From NCBI GenBank assembly GCA_947363565.1, contig CANAPP010000026.1:1-43310 (forward strand): a DNA stretch of 43,310 nucleotides, written 5' to 3'. Position numbers and translations under genes: made by a program. This document shows, in pieces, positions 23,793-31,730 of this stretch. Positions within the stretch are counted from its first letter, which is position 1. Every line of letters begins with the position of its first letter. The notes beneath the pieces are model-generated. The model did no database searches. It was not told the origin of the DNA and saw only the letters and a list, made by a program, of their open reading frames with translations. The stretch is from an uncultured Lachnospiraceae bacterium. GTDB taxonomy: Bacteria > Bacillota > Clostridia > Lachnospirales > Lachnospiraceae.

Positions 23793-24482
23793 CTACGGGA
23801 TAATCCCGCCATCGTTGATGGCGATGATCCTGCACGGGCAGGCTTCGATCCCGACGATCTTAAGGGGCAGCATAAAGACAAGTGCTCTTCCGTTCTCAAT
23901 CTTGTCAAGATTCGTCAGAGATTCTACCATTGCCAGGTTATTTTTGAAGGCCAGGTTGTGGTTCGGCTGGTCCGGGATGTTGAAATTCTCGAGGGAGGTT
24001 GCATCCGTTCCGATGGCGACAATCTTTTTTTCCCTGATCAGCCATTCCATGGCGTCACAGGCTACATACGGGTACGGCTCCCAGTCCGCGGTACGCCATT
24101 TTGCATCAAGCCCGGTGTGGAGGAACACGATATCGCCTTCCTTGATCTTGTCGTCGTAGGCTTTGAACTCCTCAAGGGACATGCAGTCCCCCGCCTTTTT
24201 ATCCGTGAAATCCAGGACAACCGCCTCGCCGATCAGGCTGGTGAGCGGGAAGTTGGAAGCGTTCATGCCGCCTTCTACGTGATGGAGCGGGAACTCTACG
24301 TGGGTTCCGCAGTGGGTGGAAAAATTCACGTCTCCGGATACGTACCAGGTTCCCGGGCTGTGCGGCTCGCCGCGCTCTCCTAAGATGTCCACGTCATACA
24401 CCCATGTCTGCAGGTTGAAGGGCTCTTCCCTTGGGATCATTCGGTGGCTCAGTTCCACAACTTTGCTGAAGTCAACTTTCAT
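23793..24482 (-). CDS. Cyclase family protein (kynurenine formamidase-like hydrolase)
   Basis: This protein of about 229 residues belongs to the cyclase family, metal-dependent hydrolases acting on amides, lactones or cyclic imides. The metal motif reads HCGTHVEFPLHH at residues 57-68. The usual form is HxGTHxDxPxH, so the aspartate is replaced by glutamate (E63). The start is one of three consecutive ATG codons at 24488, 24485 and 24482; spacing from AGGAG at 24491-24495 favours the third. It is the last gene of the minus-strand transketolase/kinase operon, separated from the kinase by about 30 bases, so its substrate may be a sugar lactone rather than formylkynurenine (inference). Confidence 0.82.
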   Translation of the reverse strand: MKVDFSKVVELSHRMIPREEPFNLQTWVYDVDILGERGEPHSPGTWYVSGDVNFSTHCGTHVEFPLHHVEGGMNASNFPLTSLIGEAVVLDFTDKKAGDCMSLEEFKAYDDKIKEGDIVFLHTGLDAKWRTADWEPYPYVACDAMEWLIREKKIVAIGTDATSLENFNIPDQPNHNLAFKNNLAMVESLTNLDKIENGRALVFMLPLKIVGIEACPCRIIAINDGGIIP

Positions 24483-24512
24483 CATCATCTCTCCTTTTTG
24501 AATGAATTATGT

Positions 24513-26087
24513 TTATGGTGTGCTAAGAAGCTTTGCCCGCTTTTCCATCGTGTCTTTTAATGCAGGGTAAAGTTCTTTATACAGTGAAAAATATTCCTGG
24601 TACAGTTCGTGGTTCTTTTTATCCGGAAGAACCGGAGGATTCATGGCAATCCAGGAATCTATCACATCAGGGTCTTTGATATATCCGGCACCCATGGCTG
24701 CCAGAAAAGCGTCGCCTAAAGGTGCTTCGATTTCCTGGACCGGCGTCAGGACCGGAAGGCCCGTCACGTCCGCGAATATCTGCTTCCAGACTGTGGAACG
24801 CGCGCCGCCGCCCACGAGGATGATTTTTTCAATCGCCATGCCGGACTCAGTCGGGCCAGAACCATCTGTGCCGGAGCCTGCCGCGTCTGCACCGGTCATG
24901 GATTCCATGATATGGAGCAGCGAGTATGCGACGGCTTCCAGAACTGCCCGGTAGATATGGGCTTTTGTATGTGCCAGCGTCAGGCCGAACAGAACTCCCG
25001 AAGCCTTTTCGTCCCAGATAGGGGTGCGTTCTCCCATGAAGTAAGGAAGGGCGATGAGGCCGCCGCTCCCGGGACCGACGTGGTTTTCGGCGATCATCTG
25101 CTCTAAGTTATCGTAAGTGTCGCCGGAATCGTCGCCGCAGAAGTTCAGGGCGAACCATCTTGGGAGCGCTCCGGCTGTGGATGCGCCTCCGTAAGTATAG
25201 GATAACCGGGTAGGGTCGATGCAGTAGGGCATGGAGACAAGATTTGCGTTGTCCGGCCGTTTATCGTGGATATATCCCCAGTTGAGGGAAGTTCCAAGGA
25301 CAGCGGCATTGTCTCCGGGGCGGATGATGGATGCGCTCAGCATAGATGCGATGCAGTCCACTGTGCCGGTACAAAGCGGCACCGGGCAGTCAAGCCCCAG
25401 CCTCTTCTGGTACTCTTCGTTCAGCGTGCCGATGATATCCTGGGGATGGCGGAAATCCTGGGGCAGCGCCCCGTAAGGGATGTTAAGCTCCCGGCACATC
25501 TCATCAGACCAGCTGTGGGTGCGGTAATCATAGATGCCGCCCACATTCCCCGCGGAGCAGTAATCGACGCAGAGCGTCCCGGTCATCTTGTAGATGATGT
25601 AACTGTGTATCGGTACGATATGGCGGATTTTCGCCCAGTTCTCCGGCTCGTGTGCCTTTACCCACAAAAGTTTGGTGTAGCCGAAGTAGGAGTCGATGCC
25701 ATTGCCGGTAGCTTCAAGGATGCGCTCTTCGCCGATGGTTTCCCGGACCATGTCGCCTTCCGCTTTTGCGCGCCGGTCCATCCAGATGATCACCGGCCGT
25801 ATGGAATTCATCTGCACATCACACATTACCCCTGTACCGCCATACAGGGCACTGATACAGATGGAAGCGGGAGCAGTGCCGGCGGGAAGCTTTGTGACCA
25901 CCTGGCGGATGGTGGATGTGGCAGCGTCAAGCCATACCTCGGGTTCCTGCTCTGCCCAGTTGTCCTGGGGCTTTAGGACGTCGTAGGTAACCGAGGCCTG
26001 GGACAGGATATTTCCTTTAACATCCACGGCTACCGCTTTGGTGCCGGAGGTTCCGATATCGCAGCCGATAAAAATGGGTGTACTCAT
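24513..26087 (-). CDS. FGGY family carbohydrate kinase, xylulokinase-like
   Basis: This 524-residue sugar kinase starts IFIGCDIGTSGTKAVAVD, the FGGY phosphate-binding motif. Sugar-site and domain features include WMDRRAKAEG, GTVDCIASMLSASI, GLIALPYFMGERTPIWD and IILVGGGARSTVWKQI. This pattern is closest to xylulokinase-type members. Residues about 398-416 form an Ala/Gly/Ser/Thr-rich low-complexity insert just before the C-terminal GGG motif, which is not usual for the family. It lies 12 bases after a transketolase N-terminal subunit, so it probably phosphorylates a ketose such as xylulose, giving the transketolase donor (inference). Confidence 0.9.
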   Translation of the reverse strand: MSTPIFIGCDIGTSGTKAVAVDVKGNILSQASVTYDVLKPQDNWAEQEPEVWLDAATSTIRQVVTKLPAGTAPASICISALYGGTGVMCDVQMNSIRPVIIWMDRRAKAEGDMVRETIGEERILEATGNGIDSYFGYTKLLWVKAHEPENWAKIRHIVPIHSYIIYKMTGTLCVDYCSAGNVGGIYDYRTHSWSDEMCRELNIPYGALPQDFRHPQDIIGTLNEEYQKRLGLDCPVPLCTGTVDCIASMLSASIIRPGDNAAVLGTSLNWGYIHDKRPDNANLVSMPYCIDPTRLSYTYGGASTAGALPRWFALNFCGDDSGDTYDNLEQMIAENHVGPGSGGLIALPYFMGERTPIWDEKASGVLFGLTLAHTKAHIYRAVLEAVAYSLLHIMESMTGADAAGSGTDGSGPTESGMAIEKIILVGGGARSTVWKQIFADVTGLPVLTPVQEIEAPLGDAFLAAMGAGYIKDPDVIDSWIAMNPPVLPDKKNHELYQEYFSLYKELYPALKDTMEKRAKLLSTP

Positions 26088-26099
26088 ATAACTTCCCTC

Positions 26100-26927
26100 C
26101 TATATCGCATTTTCCAGTTCCTGCATGCCGTTTTCGTATTCTTCCTTGGTGGGCGTTTTCCCGTGGAAGGCGACGACATTTTCCATAAAGGACACGCCCT
26201 TTCCCTTGACGGTGTGGGAAATGATGGCGGTCGGCACGCCTTTTTTCGCTCTGGCTTCGTCCAAAGCAGCAAAGATCTGGTTAAAATCATGGCCGTCGAT
26301 CTCGATGGTGTGGAAGCCGAAAGCCTTCCATTTTGCGCCGATATCGAGCATATCCTTGACCTTCTTTGTCTCGGCATCGTTCTGGAGCCCGTTAACGTCA
26401 GTGAAGGCGACTAAGTTATCCAGATGGTAGTGAGAGGCGGTGGCAGCGGCCTCCCAGATCTGCCCTTCGTTGATCTCGCCGTCGCCGATCATGCAGTATA
26501 CCCTCGCACCGATGCCCTGATGGCGGTTTCCTAAGGCCATGCCGTTGGCGGCGGAAAGCCCGATCCCGAGAGAGCCGCTGGTCATCTCAACGCCCGGGGT
26601 CTTTTTCATGTCCGGGTGTCCCTGAAGCATGGAGTCGATGCGCCGGAAAGAGCTCATCAGCTTTTCCTTTGGGAAAAATCCCGCATTTGCGAGAGTAGCA
26701 TAGAGCGCGGGGGCGGTGTGTCCTTTGGAGAGGACGAATCTGTCCCGGTCTTTTAAGGAAGGATCCTTCGGGTCATAGTGCATCTCGTCAAAGTACAGCG
26801 CGGTCAGCATTTCCACCATGGAAAATGAGCCGCCGAGGTGGCCGGACTGTATATTGTAGATCATGCGCAGGATGTCTTTGCGGATGGTGTTAGCCTGTAG
26901 TTTTAATTCATCAATATTTCTGGACAT
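26100..26927 (-). CDS. Transketolase, N-terminal subunit
   Basis: This 275-residue subunit carries the thiamine-diphosphate/metal half of a split transketolase. It shows SGHLGGSFSMVEMLTALYF, RDRFVLSKGHTAPALYA, SGSLGIGLSAANGMALG and MIGDGEINEGQIWEAA with the metal-binding GDG motif. Its partner is encoded 9 bases upstream in the transcript (26937-27887). The order here is C-terminal subunit first, the reverse of the plus-strand pair at 34251. The enzyme moves two-carbon ketol units between sugar phosphates. Confidence 0.94.
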   Translation of the reverse strand: MSRNIDELKLQANTIRKDILRMIYNIQSGHLGGSFSMVEMLTALYFDEMHYDPKDPSLKDRDRFVLSKGHTAPALYATLANAGFFPKEKLMSSFRRIDSMLQGHPDMKKTPGVEMTSGSLGIGLSAANGMALGNRHQGIGARVYCMIGDGEINEGQIWEAAATASHYHLDNLVAFTDVNGLQNDAETKKVKDMLDIGAKWKAFGFHTIEIDGHDFNQIFAALDEARAKKGVPTAIISHTVKGKGVSFMENVVAFHGKTPTKEEYENGMQELENAI

Positions 26928-26936
26928 ATGTGATAC

Positions 26937-27887
26937 CTACCCTTTCGTGTTCATAGTTTTCATACTGATTGCTTTCTTTGCTGCGGCGATGATGTCGTCG
27001 GCGGTCAGGCCGTATTTCCGGTACAGTTCATCCTGGCTTCCGGATTCGCCGAAGCGGTCAGGGACGCCGACGCGGATGACCGGGACCGGGCAGGTCTGCG
27101 AAAGGTATTCGCACACCGCGCTTCCAAGCCCGCCGATAACCGAATGATCCTCGGCAGTGACGAAAGCGCCCGTCTTTTTCGCCTTTTCAAAAAGCAATGT
27201 TTCCGCAAGGGGCTTGATGGAGTAGGCGTTGATGACCGTGGCTCCTATGCCCTGGGATTTGAGGCCCGCGGCTGCGATCAATGCCTGCTCGACCATAAGC
27301 CCGCAGGCGGCTATGGTGATATCATCCCCTTCCCTTAAGACGTCCGCACCGCCGGGAGTGAAGCTCTTATTTCCATCGAAGATATCCTCGGCCAGATCGC
27401 GCCCGAGACGAAGGTAAGCCGGCCCGTCGTGCTTAAGCATCGCCTGGAGGGCGGCTTCTGTCTCGGTGACATCGGCTGCGGCAAACACTTTGAAGTTCGG
27501 GAGCGAGCGGATAACCGCCATGTCCTCCAGAGCCTGATGGGTCGCGCCGTCCTGTCCTACGCACAGGCCGCTGTGGGTCGCGACAATCTTTACGTTGAGG
27601 TTAGGATAAGCGATGGCCTGGCGGATCTGCTCGAAAGGCTTTTCGGATACGAACATGGAAAACCCGACCACTACAGGGATAAGTCCGGTAGATGCCATGC
27701 CGGCAGCGGTTCCGATAAGATCCGCTTCACTGATCCCGACGCCGATCATCCGGTCAGGATATGCGGCGGAGAATTCAGTCAGTTTTAACGCTCTTGCCGA
27801 GTCTGCATTTAAGACAACCATATCTGGATACTCCTCGGCACTTTTGGTAATTGCGTTGATGAGGGTGGAACGGAATGATTTTTTCAT
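26937..27887 (-). CDS. Transketolase, C-terminal subunit
   Basis: This 316-residue subunit has the pyrimidine-binding domain and the C-terminal domain of a split transketolase. It shows GVGISEADLIGTAAGMAS with the glutamate that activates thiamine diphosphate, and the canonical VGQDGATHQALEDMA loop. ATG 27887 is chosen over 27941, because it gives the normal start KKSFRSTLINAI and has AAGGAA 10 bases upstream. It is first in the minus-strand operon, under the promoter at 27941-27969. Confidence 0.93.
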   Translation of the reverse strand: MKKSFRSTLINAITKSAEEYPDMVVLNADSARALKLTEFSAAYPDRMIGVGISEADLIGTAAGMASTGLIPVVVGFSMFVSEKPFEQIRQAIAYPNLNVKIVATHSGLCVGQDGATHQALEDMAVIRSLPNFKVFAAADVTETEAALQAMLKHDGPAYLRLGRDLAEDIFDGNKSFTPGGADVLREGDDITIAACGLMVEQALIAAAGLKSQGIGATVINAYSIKPLAETLLFEKAKKTGAFVTAEDHSVIGGLGSAVCEYLSQTCPVPVIRVGVPDRFGESGSQDELYRKYGLTADDIIAAAKKAISMKTMNTKG

Positions 27888-27935
27888 AAAGCTTAAATTC
27901 CTTTCTAAAGAATGTTTTGTAAAATTTAGTTTATG

Positions 27936-27982
27936 CTCCAATTATAGTATGGAGAAAATGGATTATCAATATGCAATAATCC
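27936..27982 (-). promoter_or_regulatory. Promoter of the minus-strand transketolase operon with two inverted repeats
   Basis: Read on the minus strand, TTGATA (27969-27964) and TATAAT (27946-27941) are 17 bases apart, a strong promoter. CTCCA/TGGAG with a 9-base spacer (27936-27954) covers the -10. GGATTAT/ATAATCC with a 9-base spacer (27960-27982) covers the -35. Both repeats are placed as repressor sites. Confidence 0.7.
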
Positions 27983-28016
27983 ACAAAAAATCAGAATAAA
28001 AACAGAAAAAATATTG

Positions 28017-28084
28017 TATAATAGACACAAAAACTCCAAAAACCAGAAAAATAAACTCCAAAAATAACTGATTGAAACTGGAGT
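28017..28084 (+). promoter_or_regulatory. Possible rpiR promoter and repeated ACTCCA boxes
   Basis: TATAAT at 28017-28022 is a consensus -10 without a clear -35. After it, AAACTCCAAAAA occurs twice (28031-28042 and 28053-28064, a 22-base period), and the inverted half TGGAGT lies at 28079-28084. The same CTCCA/TGGAG half-sites overlap the divergent promoter at 27936-27954, so one regulator, perhaps the RpiR protein, may bind both. Confidence 0.5.
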
Positions 28085-28134
28085 GAAAAATGCGATAAGA
28101 TAAGAGAAAGGGGAGCGGAGAAAAGAGGTAGAAA

Positions 28135-29013
28135 ATGCGGAAAACAGAAAGTGTGAGAAACATTCTTGCGACAACGCAGTTTTTACTGCCGAGTCTCACT
28201 CCGGCAGAAAAGAGGGTCGCGGAATTTGTGCTCAAGGCCCCCCATGAGATCACGCGGATGTCGCTGCAGAAACTGGCGAAACGGTGCGGGTGCGGTGAAG
28301 CGACGGTAGTCAGGCTGTGCAGGACGGTCGGCGTGTCGGGATACGCGGAATTTAAGCGGCTGTTATCCGTACAGCTTTTAAATCCGCCGGCGAAGGATGA
28401 GATGGGGGAGATTACGTCCGGGCGCGGTATGGGTGAGGTTGTAGAGAGCGTCTTTAAACTCAATATACTGAACCTTAAGAAAACTCTTGAGGTGGCGGCG
28501 ATCGAGGAGTACGACCATGCGTGTGAGGCCATCGCATGCGCGGGAAAGATCTGTTTTTTTGCTATCGGGGATGCCATGTTCCCGTGCAGCTACGCGTGTC
28601 TGAGGCTTAAGCGCATCGGCTATGACTGCTTCGCGGACAGTGACGCGGATGTACAGATCGTCAACGCCTGCAATATGAAAAAGGGCGACGTTGCCATAGC
28701 CATTTCCCATAGCGGACGGACCAAGCAGGTCGTAGAGGCGATGCGGATCGCGAAGGAGCGCGGCGCAGTCACGATATGCATCACGAAGGCTGGAAAATCG
28801 GAGCTTACCAAATACTCCGATATTGTGCTGTATAATGTGACGACGGATACTACAGTGGACAAGGAAGTGATTGCCAGGAGGGTTGCGGAACAGGCCATGC
28901 TGGATGCAATTTACATGGGAGTGCTCCAGAGGATGGAGATCAACTCATTTGAAAGGCTCAGGGAGGTGGCGGACAATCTCAGGGTTAACAAACTGCCTGA
29001 AAAAAATGCGTAA
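28135..29013 (+). CDS. MurR/RpiR family transcriptional regulator
   Basis: This 292-residue regulator has an N-terminal helix-turn-helix (residues about 1-80, with LTPAEKRVAEFVL and LQKLAKRCGCGEATVVRLCRTVG). A C-terminal SIS domain (about 120-260, with VAIAISHSGRTKQVVEAM and AVTICITKAGKSELTKYSD) binds a sugar phosphate. It is divergent from the minus-strand transketolase operon and 18 bases before a LacI-type gene, so the two regulators are probably co-transcribed. Control of the flanking sugar operons by a phosphorylated intermediate is the likely role (inference). Confidence 0.93.
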   Translation: MRKTESVRNILATTQFLLPSLTPAEKRVAEFVLKAPHEITRMSLQKLAKRCGCGEATVVRLCRTVGVSGYAEFKRLLSVQLLNPPAKDEMGEITSGRGMGEVVESVFKLNILNLKKTLEVAAIEEYDHACEAIACAGKICFFAIGDAMFPCSYACLRLKRIGYDCFADSDADVQIVNACNMKKGDVAIAISHSGRTKQVVEAMRIAKERGAVTICITKAGKSELTKYSDIVLYNVTTDTTVDKEVIARRVAEQAMLDAIYMGVLQRMEINSFERLREVADNLRVNKLPEKNA

Positions 29014-29031
29014 ATTGGGAAGGAAAGTAAG

Positions 29032-30054
29032 ATGAGGTATAAAGCAAAAGATATTGCGCGGGAATTGGGCGTGTCGCCGGCGGCAGTGTCGCTGGTGCTT
29101 AACAATAAGCCGGGAGTCGGTGATGAGAAGCGCCAGGAGATAATAAATAAAGTTGTGGAATTAGGATGTGAGTATCTGCTGAAGGATAGTAATGTGGCGA
29201 AGGGGGATATTGGTTTTGTGATCTATAAGTGCGGCGGGGAGGTGATCGAGGAATATCCTTTTTTCAACTATCTGTCAGAGAGCATTATCGGGGCGATCGA
29301 GGACAACAACTATAAGATGACGATGATGTATCTGGATAAGCATATGCCGTTGAATGAGAGGTATCTGGCGATGGAGGATTTCCGTTATGCGGGCTATATC
29401 ATCTACGCTGTTGAGATGTACCCGGAGGATATGGAGTTTTTCTCCAGGCTCAGCGCGCCTTGCGTGTTTCTTGATAATCCGCTTCCGACGCAGGATGTCG
29501 ATGCGGTGACGGTAGACAATTATCTTGGCATCTATCAGGGATTTGAGTACCTGTACCGGATGGGTCACCGGGAGTTTGGGTATATCAAAAGTAAATTCCC
29601 GATCATCTGTTTTGACGAACGCTACCGCGCCTTTGAGGAATGCCTGAGGCAAAAAGGGCTTGTCTTTAACCGGGATTATGTTATGGAGGTCGGGTATCTG
29701 GAGGCGCAGACGGAAAAGGACGTGGAAAGGTATCTGGATATAACCGGCAGCCTGCCGACGGCTTTCCTGGCAGACAATGACCTTCTGGCGTGCCGGGCTG
29801 TGCAGGCGTTTAAACGCCGGGGGATCCATGTCCCTGACGAAGTGTCTTTTGTCGGGTTCGATAACCGGCCGATCTGCTCTTTCATCGAGCCGAAGGTGAC
29901 GACAGTCCAGCTCCCGGGAGAGCAGATGGGAGAGCTTGCGGTCAAGGCGCTGGTCGAGAAGATAGAAAAGACGAGGAGCTATAACGTAAAGTATAAGATA
30001 GAGCCGAAGCTTATTGAGAACGAGAGCGTCAGGAGGATGCTGCAGACAGTGTAA
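29032..30054 (+). CDS. LacI family transcriptional regulator
   Basis: This 340-residue protein has an N-terminal LacI helix-turn-helix (KAKDIARELGVSPAAVSLVLNNKPGV) and a periplasmic-binding-protein-like effector domain ending in FVGFDNRPICSFIEPKVTTVQLPGEQMGELAVKAL. GGAAGG lies shortly before the start. It precedes the sugar ABC transporter operon by 434 bases. It most likely senses the free sugar, while the upstream RpiR protein senses a phosphate (inference). It ends at a hairpin terminator at 30093-30124. Confidence 0.94.
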   Translation: MRYKAKDIARELGVSPAAVSLVLNNKPGVGDEKRQEIINKVVELGCEYLLKDSNVAKGDIGFVIYKCGGEVIEEYPFFNYLSESIIGAIEDNNYKMTMMYLDKHMPLNERYLAMEDFRYAGYIIYAVEMYPEDMEFFSRLSAPCVFLDNPLPTQDVDAVTVDNYLGIYQGFEYLYRMGHREFGYIKSKFPIICFDERYRAFEECLRQKGLVFNRDYVMEVGYLEAQTEKDVERYLDITGSLPTAFLADNDLLACRAVQAFKRRGIHVPDEVSFVGFDNRPICSFIEPKVTTVQLPGEQMGELAVKALVEKIEKTRSYNVKYKIEPKLIENESVRRMLQTV

Positions 30055-30092
30055 AAAGCATAAGAAATCCATAGGAAAAGCATAAGCAAAAA

Positions 30093-30124
30093 CAAGTCTG
30101 GCAATGGTGTGCCGGGCTTGTTTT
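30093..30124 (+). terminator. Terminator of the rpiR-lacI regulator pair
   Basis: CAAGTCTGGCA (30093-30103) pairs with TGCCGGGCTTG (30110-30120), with two G-T pairs, and runs into TTTT. The loop is six bases. Confidence 0.8.
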
Positions 30125-30173
30125 GCTGCTGGGGTAAATATTGGGCGAATAAACATATGTTCTTAGACTGGCA

Positions 30174-30192
30174 TACTAAATTATATTTAGTA
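30174..30192 (+). promoter_or_regulatory. Palindromic site upstream of the sugar transporter promoter
   Basis: TACTAAAT (30174-30181) and ATTTAGTA (30185-30192) are perfect 8-base arms with a TAT centre, 30 bases upstream of the -35. It may be a LacI- or CRP/CcpA-independent regulator site. Half-site-like AAAATTTAG(T) copies recur at 30213, 30352 and 30408. Confidence 0.5.
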
Positions 30193-30221
30193 AAATTATC
30201 GGTTTTTTCTTTAAAATTTAG

Positions 30222-30250
30222 TTGACGAGGGTGCTTAAATGTGATATAAC
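30222..30250 (+). promoter_or_regulatory. Promoter of the sugar ABC transporter operon
   Basis: TTGACG at 30222-30227 and TATAAC at 30245-30250 are 17 bases apart. An AAAATTTAGT copy (30213-30222) abuts the -35. Transcription would start near 30257. Confidence 0.75.
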
Positions 30251-30488
30251 TTAGTCATAAAGTCAAAAAGCACAAGGAATTCTGTTAAGAAATAGTCAAA
30301 GTGCTACAAAATAGCAAATATGCTATGAATTATCACGAAATTTTTGAGAAAAAAATTTAGTGAAAAATTTATCTATTTCGTTGTGCAGAACTTCCAAGTG
30401 ACTTAACAAAATTTAGGGGAAAGGAGGAAAATTTCACAAGAGCCGGATGAAGTTAAAAACAAAAGGTTTAAAATGAAAGGAGAACATT
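30251..30488 (+). promoter_or_regulatory. Long untranslated leader of the binding-protein gene
   Basis: About 230 bases separate the likely start of transcription from the first codon. No ORF is convincing. The leader is AT-rich and holds ATAGCA-AATA-TGCTAT (30311-30326), a small hairpin. It also holds two AAAATTTAG copies at 30352 and 30408 and a strong AAAGGAG site before 30489. I match it to no known riboswitch. Confidence 0.5.
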
Positions 30489-31598
30489 ATGAAAAGGAAA
30501 TTAATCAGTTTATTATTAGTAGCAGCTATGGTATTAGCTATGGCCGGATGCAGCAATGGCGGCGGCGAGAGCAGCGATGGAGGAGACGGCGGAGACGCTA
30601 AGCAGGAAGAGGAAGCTAAGACAGAAGGCGCAGATGCAACAGAAGTTGCTAATGCGAAAGCACTTGCAGATCAGAGCTTTGATACAAGCTATGAGCCAAA
30701 GAAAGACACATACAAGATTTATTGTACATATAAGTTAGTCCATGCATGGTACGATGCAATTGAAGTTGGTGTAAAGGCAGCAGTAGAAGACTTGAAGTCC
30801 AAAGGCGTTACCATCGATTATGAGTGGTATGCACCGGTTGAGCCGGACGCAGTTGACCAGGTTAACTCCATTGAGACTGCAGTTGGACAGGGCTATGACC
30901 TGATCGCTGTAGACGTTAACCAGGTAGAGACGACAGAGCCTGCAGTTAACGATGCAGTTAAGGCTGGCGTTAAGGTTGCACTGTTCGCATCTTCAGACCT
31001 TCCGAACACCGAGCGTTCATTCTTCGTAGGAAATAACGACAACTACGGCGACGGCGCTGCAATCGCAGAAGCAGTTTGCAAGAAGATGGATGAAGAAGGA
31101 AAGAAAGAGATTGCTTTCCTGTCCGGAACAATCGGAGCAGTTTCTCATGAAGACAGACTGAAAGCTTTCTATGACACCGTTGAGAAGCACCCGGACATCA
31201 AGGTTGTTGATGACCAGAGAGACAACGACTTCGTAGAGAAGGCAGTTCAGATTACAGAAGCTTGGATGCAGGCATATCCGGACCTCGGCGGAATCCTCTG
31301 CAACAACATGTCCAATCCGGTTGGCGCATGTCAGGCAGTTAAGGACGCAGGCCGCGGCGGCGAAGTGATCATCGGCGGTATGGATCATGACCTTCGTACA
31401 TTAGAGTATCTGAAAGACGGCACACTTTATGTTGCTCAGGTTCAGAACTGCTACGACATGGGTTACAAGATGATCTGGAACGCAGTTAAGACAATCGACG
31501 GCGAGACCGTTGAGGAAGTTACAGATGTAGGATCTTCTTCTGTATACAAAGATCAGGCTCAGGAATTCATCGATATGCTGTTTGCTGAGGCAAAATAG
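30489..31598 (+). CDS. Sugar ABC transporter substrate-binding lipoprotein, RbsB type
   Basis: This 369-residue lipoprotein has a signal peptide MKRKLISLLLVAAMVLAMAG with C21 as the lipidated residue, followed by a Gly/Ser/Asp/Glu-rich linker. The mature part has the type I periplasmic-binding fold, with GQGYDLIAVDVNQVETTEPA, VALFASSDLPN, FVGNNDNYGDGAAIAEAV and VIIGGMDHD. It captures the sugar outside the cell for the ATPase and permease that follow. Codon use is more uniform than in its neighbours, consistent with high expression. A hairpin with a T tract directly after the gene probably ends most transcripts, giving excess binding protein. Confidence 0.95.
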   Translation: MKRKLISLLLVAAMVLAMAGCSNGGGESSDGGDGGDAKQEEEAKTEGADATEVANAKALADQSFDTSYEPKKDTYKIYCTYKLVHAWYDAIEVGVKAAVEDLKSKGVTIDYEWYAPVEPDAVDQVNSIETAVGQGYDLIAVDVNQVETTEPAVNDAVKAGVKVALFASSDLPNTERSFFVGNNDNYGDGAAIAEAVCKKMDEEGKKEIAFLSGTIGAVSHEDRLKAFYDTVEKHPDIKVVDDQRDNDFVEKAVQITEAWMQAYPDLGGILCNNMSNPVGACQAVKDAGRGGEVIIGGMDHDLRTLEYLKDGTLYVAQVQNCYDMGYKMIWNAVKTIDGETVEEVTDVGSSSVYKDQAQEFIDMLFAEAK

Positions 31599-31636
31599 CG
31601 GGAAACCGTGAACTGAATTTAAAGGAATGATGACGG

Positions 31637-31676
31637 ATTCCACGCGATTATGGATGCATGGTCGCGTGGAATTTTT
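31637..31676 (+). terminator. Intercistronic terminator/attenuator after the binding protein
   Basis: ATTCCACGCGA (31637-31647) and TCGCGTGGAAT (31662-31672) form a perfect 11-base stem with a 14-base loop, followed by TTTTT. It lies between the binding-protein gene and the ATPase gene, where partial termination is common. Confidence 0.85.
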
Positions 31677-31730
31677 GTAAAAGTAGCACTTGACATTTGC
31701 AGGATAAAAATGGTAGAGGAAGTGAATAAG

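Noticed and set aside
25266-25976. 236-residue plus-strand open frame opposite the FGGY kinase
   Set aside because: The opposite strand encodes an unbroken, well-conserved kinase; this frame shows no recognisable motif.
29275-30156. 293-residue minus-strand open frame across the LacI gene
   Set aside because: It overlaps a complete LacI regulator and its terminator and shows no family motif.
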